Shown one piece after another: positions 1 to 4,561 of a DNA stretch of 5,882 nucleotides. The DNA is taken from assembly GCA_023441125.1 (NCBI GenBank), contig JAEZQV010000284.1, positions 1 through 5,882 of the forward strand, in the 5' to 3' direction. The stretch comes from Bacillota bacterium. Its GTDB lineage: Bacteria > Bacillota_C > Negativicutes > Sporomusales > Sporomusaceae. A model generated the notes under the pieces. The model was not told the DNA's origin. It saw only the letters and a program-made list of their open reading frames with translations, and did no database searches. Made by a program: the position numbers and the translations under genes. Within the stretch, counting starts at the first letter, position 1; each line of letters opens with the position of its first letter.

Positions 1-105
1 CCCCCGGACATGCTACCTGTCATTGTGCGGCCTGCAATATTATATAGATACAAATGAAGGAGCATCCAATTATGCTTAATCACAAAAGAAGAAGAAGGAG
101 TGAAA
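1..105 (+). other. Leader region upstream of the permease
   Basis: The region is AT-rich around 36-55 (TATTATATAGATAC), which could hold a -10 element, but I see no well-spaced -35 partner and do not call a promoter. Two ribosome-binding sites follow: AAGGAG at 57-62 and AAGGAG at 95-100. The second serves the permease. An open frame from base 1 ends in TGA at 55-57 and could be the tail of an upstream gene, but 18 codons are too few to decide. No riboswitch that I can recognise is present. Confidence 0.4.
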
Positions 106-137
106 ATGGTGACCCAAGCAAAAGACAGCTTAATTGA
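72..137 (+). CDS. Possible Arg-rich leader ORF (21 codons)
   Basis: An ATG at 72 sits 9 nt after AAGGAG (57-62) and opens a 21-residue frame beginning MLNHKRRRRS, with stop TGA at 135-137. Its four consecutive arginine codons (AGA AGA AGA AGG, 87-98) overlap the purine-rich Shine-Dalgarno region of the permease, and the ORF runs past the permease start in another frame. This arrangement could couple or tune permease translation. There is no homology evidence, the reading is inference, and a chance ORF is quite possible. Confidence 0.2.
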   Translation: MLNHKRRRRSENGDPSKRQLN

Positions 138-1557
138 AACACGTTCTATTGACATGATTCCCGATCACGAGAGGCATGGCAAACCATTCAACCAGTTCAC
201 GCTCTGGTTCGGGGCCAACATGCAGATTACTTCTGTAGTGGACGGCGCTTTGGCCGTAGTATTCGGCGCCGACGCCCTATGGGCTTTCATCGGTCTGTTT
301 ATTGGCAATATCCTGGGAGGCGCTGTCATGGCCCTTCACTCGGCGCAGGGGCCTCGTTTAGGCTTGCCGCAGATGATTTCCAGCCGCGCCCAATTTGGTG
401 TTATTGGCGCCATCGTACCTTTAGTTTTAGCTGTCGTTATGTACCTTGGCTTTGCCTCTACGGGTACTGTTCTTTCCGGACAAGCCATCAACGGCATTCT
501 CGGCGTCCAAAATCCGGCTATTGGTATCATAATCTTCGGTACTCTCACCGCCATACTGGCACTTCTGGGCTACAAATATATTCATGTTCTGGGCAGAGTG
601 GCTACCGTTACGGGAATCCTCGGCTTTACCTATCTTACGATTATGGCCTTTGTTAAATTCCCTGTTGCTTCCTTATTTGGGGTAAAACCGTTCGAATGGA
701 CCACTTTCCTGCTGGCTGTATCTCTTTCTGCCGGCTGGCAGCTAACCTTCGGACCTTATGTCGCCGACTACAGCCGGTATCTGCCGCGCAGCACCCCCCA
801 ATCGTCTACATTCTGGAATACCTTCCTCGGCAGCGTTATCGGCACACAATGGGCCATGACCCTTGGCGTCATTATCAGCGCAGCCAGCGCTGCCGGCTTC
901 GGCGGCAGCTTCCTGAAAAATCAGGTAGGCTACCTGGGTGAACTGGGCGGCTTGGGCCTCATTGCCATCCTTATCTATAGCGTTATCGTTATCGGTAAAT
1001 TAACCGTTAATACGCTGAATGCCTATGGCTCCTTCATGTCACTGCTAACTATCACCACGGCTCTGAGCGGCAAAAAAACGGCTTCAACAACCCTGCGGAC
1101 CCTGTTCATTCTGGGGATGATCGCTGCTTCCGTCTGTGTTGCTCTCTTTGCCAGCAAAGATTTTCTCAATCTTTTCAAAAACTTCATCCTGGTGCTGCTC
1201 ATGGTCTTCACCCCATGGAGCTCAGTTAATCTTATTGACTTTTATTGCATTTCCAAAGAAAATATCGACGTTCCCGGTTTATATGATCCTAAAGGGCGCT
1301 ACGGTGCGTGGAACATACCGGCCCTTGTCTCTTATTTTGCCGGCGTAATCGCCCAAATTCCGTTTATGGCCCAGGCTATGTACACAGGTCCCATTACGAA
1401 GATGCTGGGCGGTACCGATATTTCCTGGATTGTCGGCTTAGTGGTGACAGCAGCCATCTACTATCCTTGGGCCAAGCGCCACAACGTGGCTCCTGCTGCA
1501 ATGATTTATCCTAAAGAATATCTGCTTGCCGCGGAAACAGAAAAGACGAATAGCTAG
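106..1557 (+). CDS. NCS1-family nucleobase/cytosine-type permease
   Basis: Inner-membrane secondary transporter of the nucleobase:cation symporter-1 family (Transp_cyt_pur), which takes up purines, cytosine, allantoin or related compounds with a cation. The 483-residue protein is mostly hydrophobic, as expected for about 12 membrane segments. Family-like landmarks are GKPFNQFTLWFGANMQ (25-40), GLPQMISSRAQFG (86-98), GWQLTFGPYVADYSRYLPR (210-228), NTLNAYGSF (302-310), FTPWSSVNLIDFY (368-380) and YDPKGRYGAWN (393-403). The full-length look resembles the Fcy2/cytosine-purine branch, but the substrate cannot be read from sequence alone. I start at ATG 106, 5 nt after AAGGAG (95-100); the in-frame GTG at 100 overlaps that site and would be poorly placed. 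It has no partner gene in the window, so no pathway context limits the substrate. No frameshift or truncation is seen. Confidence 0.93.
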   Translation: MVTQAKDSLIETRSIDMIPDHERHGKPFNQFTLWFGANMQITSVVDGALAVVFGADALWAFIGLFIGNILGGAVMALHSAQGPRLGLPQMISSRAQFGVIGAIVPLVLAVVMYLGFASTGTVLSGQAINGILGVQNPAIGIIIFGTLTAILALLGYKYIHVLGRVATVTGILGFTYLTIMAFVKFPVASLFGVKPFEWTTFLLAVSLSAGWQLTFGPYVADYSRYLPRSTPQSSTFWNTFLGSVIGTQWAMTLGVIISAASAAGFGGSFLKNQVGYLGELGGLGLIAILIYSVIVIGKLTVNTLNAYGSFMSLLTITTALSGKKTASTTLRTLFILGMIAASVCVALFASKDFLNLFKNFILVLLMVFTPWSSVNLIDFYCISKENIDVPGLYDPKGRYGAWNIPALVSYFAGVIAQIPFMAQAMYTGPITKMLGGTDISWIVGLVVTAAIYYPWAKRHNVAPAAMIYPKEYLLAAETEKTNS

Positions 1558-1582
1558 ACCACCCTTAAGTTTAGCCACACCG

Positions 1583-1617
1583 CACAAAGACCAGCCATTT
1601 AATGACTGGTCTTTGTG
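1583..1617. terminator. 12-bp perfect hairpin between convergent genes
   Basis: CACAAAGACCAG (1583-1594) pairs perfectly with CTGGTCTTTGTG (1606-1617) around an 11-nt loop. It lies 25 bp after the permease stop and between two convergent genes, the usual place for a shared terminator. Neither strand has a U-tract directly after the stem, so it is not a standard rho-independent terminator. It may instead protect 3' ends or help rho-dependent termination. Confidence 0.45.
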
Positions 1618-1710
1618 TACGTAAGCAGCATAAAAAAAGCAAGGGCTGCCCCAAAGCAATCCCGTTTTTTCCGCCTGAGCAGCAGGCTTGGACGCTGTGC
1701 GCGGGCCTCG
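1618..1710. other. Convergent intergenic spacer with weak terminator-like signals
   Basis: For the minus-strand gene, a small GGG-CAG-CCC hairpin (1643-1651) is followed, after TTGC, by seven Us (A-tract 1632-1638 on the plus strand). With only 3 to 4 bp the stem is weak, so I call this at most a poor terminator. A second 5-bp hairpin (GCCTG 1673-1677 / CAGGC 1683-1687) has no U-tract following it on either strand. No gene is apparent. Confidence 0.3.
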
Positions 1711-3078
1711 TTATTTAGTTTGCAGCGTATAACTGCTCAGGGAAACACCGTCCTGATCGACAAAGTTTATATGAACGGGGGCGGTGAAGTTTAAGGACAA
1801 ACGGTCAATGGGGATGACATCGTTAGTTTTCGTCACAGACCAGTCGTTATTAGCCAAGGGGCTTTTAATCCTGATGGTAACCGTCAAATCATTACCGGCC
1901 TGGGCCACCCTTTCGATGCCAATGCCGTAGCCCCGGTCGGCCACCGAGCCAATATGCGCATAGAGCACCAGTTGCCGGCCAAAATCAATGCTATCGACTT
2001 TATCGACAATAACACCGGGAATATTTGCCTGAGCGGCGGCAGCCGGTGGCGATACCAGGACGCCCAGTTTCATGTCGGCCGGATAGGCGGATTCCTGCCA
2101 GGTCCAGTTGGCGAAGCTGTCAGTGCTGTACAGCGTTTGCGCAGCGGTTGCCACCGGACCGGTCGCCGCGCCCAAGGTTGGGTACCCATACATACTGGCG
2201 GGCCGATAAGTGGCAGGATAGCGTTCATTGCCAATGCCGCGGATGGTAGTAATCACCCATTTGCCGCCGTTTCTCTCCAGATCCACCTTGAAGGTTTGGC
2301 CGCTGGTTTTGACCTGGACTACAGCGGTGCCGCCGTCAACCGACAGCAGGGTAAAGCGGTCATGGGCGGCATCAAAGCCGAAGATGGCAGCATTGTCTTT
2401 AACCACGTCAATTGGGTCACCGGCGCGGACCACGCCGCCACCGCCGCCGGTAATGATTTCTTTAACGCTGTCAACCCGCCAACTGTTGTTAGCTTTGCTC
2501 AGGCGAACCTTAAAGGTCTTGCCGCTGTCGGTGCGAACCAGCACTACCGCCTCGGTCGAACTTTGCGACTGTAGGCTAAAGTTGTCATGGCGGGCATCAA
2601 ACCCGTAAACAGCCGCTGCCGCTTTCACTGCTGCCACCGGGGAACCGGCGGCGTTGTGCTGCTCATCGTTGTGGCGGTCCTGCTGACGATCCTGATTACG
2701 GTTTTCTTGGTTACGGTTTTCTTGCGTACGCTCCTCTTGGCCACTCTGCTTTTGATCCCTGGTGGTTTGTTCAGTAGCCGGCTGCGCTGTCGCGGCAGGT
2801 TCGGCTGCCGGGGTTTCAGCCGCAGACTTGGTTGCAGGCTCCGGGACCTGAGCAACGCTTGGGGTTTCCACTGCCGTTGGTTCCGTGGCCGGCGCCGCGG
2901 CAGCAGGTACTTCAGCAACAGTAGCCGGCGCTGTTACTGCGGTATTTTCTGCAGCATGAACCCTGGCGATGGGAATACCAGGCAGCATGGCCGAAGTAAC
3001 AACAGCAGCACCGGCAAGGGCGGCCATTAAACGCTTGTATCTGCGTCTGGCATGCTTTCTATGGCTGATGTGCTTCAT
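1711..3078 (-). CDS. Exported repeat protein with PrcB-like C-terminal domain
   Basis: A 455-residue protein with a Sec-type signal peptide: a basic n-region (HRKHARRRYKR, 6-16), a hydrophobic core (18-36) and a likely cleavage site after VHA (40-42). Residues 43-145 form a low-complexity linker, first Ala/Pro/Glu/Thr-rich and then charged with QENRN repeats. Two related modules follow, 146-208 and 221-282, each with a GFDA.HD.F.L core and a GKTFKV/GQTFKV strand, separated by a GGGGG stretch (211-215). Residues about 365-430 (LVLYAHIGSVADRGYGIGI onward) resemble the PrcB C-terminal domain, known from a Treponema dentinilysin-complex subunit; this match is by eye. The protein should act outside the inner membrane, perhaps at the envelope, but its function is unknown. 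No sortase motif, S-layer homology domain or lipobox is visible. Start ATG 3078 has AAAGGAG (3091-3085) 6 nt upstream. The gene is transcribed divergently from the deformylase homologue. Confidence 0.85.
   Translation of the reverse strand: MKHISHRKHARRRYKRLMAALAGAAVVTSAMLPGIPIARVHAAENTAVTAPATVAEVPAAAAPATEPTAVETPSVAQVPEPATKSAAETPAAEPAATAQPATEQTTRDQKQSGQEERTQENRNQENRNQDRQQDRHNDEQHNAAGSPVAAVKAAAAVYGFDARHDNFSLQSQSSTEAVVLVRTDSGKTFKVRLSKANNSWRVDSVKEIITGGGGGVVRAGDPIDVVKDNAAIFGFDAAHDRFTLLSVDGGTAVVQVKTSGQTFKVDLERNGGKWVITTIRGIGNERYPATYRPASMYGYPTLGAATGPVATAAQTLYSTDSFANWTWQESAYPADMKLGVLVSPPAAAAQANIPGVIVDKVDSIDFGRQLVLYAHIGSVADRGYGIGIERVAQAGNDLTVTIRIKSPLANNDWSVTKTNDVIPIDRLSLNFTAPVHINFVDQDGVSLSSYTLQTK
1789..1986 (-). 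other. PrcB-like C-terminal domain
   Basis: This segment encodes residues 365-430 of the exported protein. The pattern is a hydrophobic strand, G..R/GYGIGI, then ER(V), a G.DLTVTI strand and SP followed by a late proline (VIPIDR). That order matches what I remember of the PrcB_C family (strand, GGYsI.I, strand, sP). No profile search was run. Confidence 0.5.
2233..2643 (-). repeat. Two diverged copies of a ~62-residue protein module
   Basis: Copy 1 is coded at 2643-2455 (residues 146-208) and copy 2 at 2418-2233 (residues 221-282). Shared positions include a short helix rich in V/A, then YGFDARHDNFSL versus FGFDAAHDRFTL, then a V.V(R/K)T strand, TFKV, and W(R/V)(V/I). The copies are clearly homologous in protein but diverged in DNA, so the duplication is old. 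The fold is unidentified; a PepSY-like fold is a guess. Confidence 0.75.
2696..2725 (-). repeat. 2 x 15-bp tandem repeat in linker (QENRN)
   Basis: On the plus strand TTACGGTTTTCTTGG (2696-2710) is followed by TTACGGTTTTCTTGC (2711-2725), identical in 14 of 15 bases. In the protein this gives QENRN-QENRN at residues 119-128, inside the charged linker. Its near-identity suggests a recent duplication or slippage, so copy number may vary between strains. Confidence 0.8.
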
Positions 3079-3305
3079 AATGTACTCCTTTCGTTGCCAC
3101 GGTTTAATACTAGTTTTTCATTATTGTCTGCAAAAAGACCACAGAACAATCCCAGTATTTATTGGTCAATTAACCAGCAAAAATATATGCTTTTTTTGAC
3201 TGCCGCTGCCGGAAAGCGGCGCAACCGATACAGGAATTTAGCTTCCGCTTGTCTAATAGATAGAACAAGCATGCTAAATTTGACGCTGGCGCAGGAGGAC
3301 TTTAT
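3079..3305. promoter_or_regulatory. Divergent intergenic region (PrcB-like gene / deformylase homologue)
   Basis: This region should hold promoters for both flanking genes. For the minus-strand gene, AATAAT (minus strand, about 3126-3131) with TTGTTC 18 nt upstream is a possible but weak sigma-A pair. For the plus-strand gene no convincing -35/-10 pair is visible. It also holds an imperfect palindrome, TGGTCAATTAACCA (3163-3176, 12 of 14 bases symmetric), a T7 run (3191-3197), a small hairpin (3202-3220) and the long inverted repeat at 3235-3280. Confidence 0.4.
3235..3280 (+). repeat. 46-bp interrupted inverted repeat upstream of the deformylase homologue
   Basis: AATTTAGC (3235-3242) pairs perfectly with GCTAAATT (3273-3280). 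Inside it, GCTTGT (3247-3252) pairs with ACAAGC (3265-3270), and a short TCTA/TAGA stem (3252-3255 with 3261-3264) can alternatively close the tip. As RNA it would form a long hairpin ending 12 nt before the AGGAGG of the next gene. As DNA it could be an operator. It has no trailing U-tract, so it is not a terminator. Confidence 0.55.
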
Positions 3306-3308
3306 TTG
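3293..3308 (+). promoter_or_regulatory. Strong RBS that fixes a TTG start
   Basis: AGGAGG at 3293-3298 is followed after 7 nt by TTG at 3306. No ATG or GTG in frame lies between this site and the conserved deformylase domain at a comparable distance from a ribosome-binding site. The pairing therefore supports the TTG start and the N-terminal hydrophobic segment that comes with it. Confidence 0.8.
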
Positions 3309-3890
3309 AAAACCCGGCTGACAGGCTATAAGCGGCTGACTTGTCTCAGTGTCTTTGTGATTGTAACCTGTCTGTGGCTTAGCGCCAGTCTGTCAGGTTC
3401 TACGGTAAAAGAACGGATTGTGGTGGCTCCTCACCCCGTCCTGCGCCAACAGGCCGCACCGATTGACCGTGCTGATCATGAAGCTGTGCAATTGTTAATA
3501 GAAATGGCAGACTATCTGGAAGACAGCATCCGGCCGGTGGCCGGCATTTCCCTGCCGCAACTGGCTGTTGCCAAGCGGGGTTTTGTGGTCATGATTGATG
3601 ATCAGGCGGTTATCATGATCAATCCGCGCCTGACGAAGATGGGCCAGGAGGTGCCCAGTCTGGAAGGATGTCTGAGCCTGCCCGGCCAGTTTGGTTATGT
3701 CAGCCGTCATTCGGCTGTTGCCGTTGAATATCACGATGAAGAGTGGGTAAAGCAGACCTTGCGCCTAACAGACGATGATTCCTTTGCAGTGCAGCACGAG
3801 TACGATCATTTGGAAGGAATCCTAATTACGGATAAGCTGTTGGCCGACGTAGTGCCGTCACGGCGCAACGGGGACATTCCCCTGGAATAA
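3306..3890 (+). CDS. Peptide deformylase homologue with N-terminal signal/anchor
   Basis: A 194-residue protein. Residues about 36-178 form a peptide deformylase domain: a PDF-like opening (VVAPHPVLRQQAAPI, 39-53), motif 1 as VAGISLPQ (78-85), motif 2 EGCLSLPG (120-127) and motif 3 HEYDH (164-168). Cys122, His164 and His168 would bind the metal, and Glu165 and Gln85 are the catalytic residues, so activity is plausible. Motif 1 departs from the usual G.GLAA.Q: the first Gly is Val, and the Ala pair is Ser-Leu. In front lies a basic n-region and a hydrophobic run (11-30), so the domain should be membrane-anchored facing out, or secreted; cytosolic deformylases lack this. Val-Thr-Cys before the core is not a good lipobox. 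The start is TTG 3306. The gene stands alone between an upstream inverted repeat and a strong terminator, with no fmt nearby, suggesting a paralogue rather than the housekeeping def. Confidence 0.88.
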   Translation: MKTRLTGYKRLTCLSVFVIVTCLWLSASLSGSTVKERIVVAPHPVLRQQAAPIDRADHEAVQLLIEMADYLEDSIRPVAGISLPQLAVAKRGFVVMIDDQAVIMINPRLTKMGQEVPSLEGCLSLPGQFGYVSRHSAVAVEYHDEEWVKQTLRLTDDDSFAVQHEYDHLEGILITDKLLADVVPSRRNGDIPLE

Positions 3891-3909
3891 GGCTAGGATA
3901 CGGACAGCA

Positions 3910-3945
3910 GCCGGGCAATTTTTAAATTGCCCGGCCGCTTTTTTT
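3910..3945 (+). terminator. Rho-independent terminator after the deformylase homologue
   Basis: GCCGGGCAATT (3910-3920) pairs perfectly with AATTGCCCGGC (3925-3935) around a 4-nt loop (an added T-A pair would leave only 2 nt). CCGC... runs into seven Ts at 3939-3945. It sits 20 bp after the stop codon and separates this gene from the efflux operon. Confidence 0.93.
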
Positions 3946-4000
3946 ATCCTGACAGAAATATAACTTTGCCGGTATGTTATTTTTGGGTAAATTTATCAAG

Positions 4001-4026
4001 AAAATAGTTGTGCAGTCAACTATTTT
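4001..4026. promoter_or_regulatory. Likely MarR operator: perfect 10-bp inverted repeat
   Basis: AAAATAGTTG (4001-4010) and CAACTATTTT (4017-4026) are exact reverse complements with a 6-bp spacer (TGCAGT). The TAGTTG...CAACTA core is of the size and type bound by dimeric MarR-family repressors. It lies 45 bp before the apparent start of the marR-type gene and overlaps the proposed -35 and spacer, so binding would block transcription. Self-repression is inferred from this placement. Confidence 0.75.
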
Positions 4027-4036
4027 TTGATACTAT
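4008..4036 (+). promoter_or_regulatory. Proposed promoter of the efflux operon
   Basis: TTGTGC (4008-4013) and TACTAT (4031-4036) are spaced by 17 bp. The matches to the sigma-A consensus are only partial (3 of 6 and 4 of 6). Transcription would start near 4043 and leave a short leader before AGGAGG (4056-4061). An alternative pair, TTGATA (4027) with GATAAT (4048), has a 15-bp spacer and would start inside the ribosome-binding site, so I prefer the first. Confidence 0.45.
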
Positions 4037-4070
4037 CAGGGTGTAGCGATAATACAGGAGGCGAAACCCC

Positions 4071-4535
4071 ATCGACAGACCCTACATTGGCAAATTTATC
4101 TCCATATTGCATAGAACAGCCCAGTCTTTTTATGACAAATGCTTTGAAGAACTTGGCATTGGCAGCGGCCACTTCTCTTACTTGCTGTTTCTCTACCGGC
4201 AGGAAGGGGTCAGCCAGGACAGCATGGCCAAATTCTTTAATGTTGATAAAGCCGCTACGGCGCGGGCTGTAGCCAGACTGGAGGCGCTGGGCTATATCCG
4301 GCGGGCCAAAGACCCTCACGACCGGCGGGCTTATCTGATTTATCTCACCGAGCAGGGCCGGACGCTGGAACCCCAAATACGGTCTGTATTAAAAAATTGG
4401 GCGCTCTTAATTACGGAAGATTTAAGTCTGGAAGAGCGCGATCTGGCATACAGTTTGTTAAGGAAAATGGCCAACAAGGCCATCGCTGTCAAAGAGCAGC
4501 ATTCCGGACGCAAAGCTACAGGCAAGGGTAAGTAG
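4071..4535 (+). CDS. MarR-family transcriptional regulator (apparent AUC start)
   Basis: A 154-residue winged-helix protein, a normal MarR length. It has an N-terminal dimerisation helix (IGKFISILHRTAQSFYDK, from residue 6), a helix-turn-helix (VSQDSMAKFFNVDKAATARAVARLEALG, about 47-74), a wing with the D.RR signature (DPHDRRAYLIYLT, 81-93) and C-terminal dimer helices. It should bind the palindrome at 4001-4026 and repress its own operon until an inducer binds. The first canonical start is TTG 4107, but that has no ribosome-binding site and would remove most of helix 1. The conserved frame is open back to TAA 4050-4052, and AGGAGG (4056-4061) is 9 nt before an ATC at 4071, the most likely initiation codon. 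Poor AUC initiation would keep the repressor scarce. The adaptor gene follows after 26 bp. Confidence 0.87.
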   Translation: MDRPYIGKFISILHRTAQSFYDKCFEELGIGSGHFSYLLFLYRQEGVSQDSMAKFFNVDKAATARAVARLEALGYIRRAKDPHDRRAYLIYLTEQGRTLEPQIRSVLKNWALLITEDLSLEERDLAYSLLRKMANKAIAVKEQHSGRKATGKGK

Positions 4536-4561
4536 CCGATATCAGGAAGGAGTCTTACATA

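Noticed and set aside
1..57. Tail of an upstream gene ending in TGA at 55-57
   Set aside because: Only 18 codons are visible, with no recognisable motif, and other frames are also open over part of this length.
1954..2608. Long plus-strand open frames inside the PrcB-like gene
   Set aside because: They are antisense shadows of a GC-rich coding region; they lack ribosome-binding sites and recognisable domains, while the minus-strand frame has a signal peptide and repeats.
3202..3220. Hairpin GCCGCT/AGCGGC beside a T7 run as a terminator
   Set aside because: The Ts precede the stem on the plus strand, and on the minus strand the stem is followed by As, so the order is wrong on both strands.
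3196..3232. TTGACT (3196) with GATACA (3227) as the deformylase homologue's promoter
   Set aside because: The spacer would be 25 bp, far too long for a sigma-A promoter, and no better -10 lies at 16-18 bp.
3306..3371. Lipobox in the deformylase homologue's leader (VTC at 20-22)
   Set aside because: Threonine just before the cysteine does not fit the lipobox, and the cysteine lies within the hydrophobic core rather than at its end.
3974..4030. Short ORF (ATG 3974, 18 codons) upstream of the MarR gene
   Set aside because: There is no Shine-Dalgarno site, and it lies across the proposed operator and -35 region, upstream of the likely transcription start.
4107..4535. TTG at 4107 as the start of the MarR gene (142 residues)
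   Set aside because: It has no ribosome-binding site and removes most of the conserved first helix, while AGGAGG lies further upstream with the frame still open.
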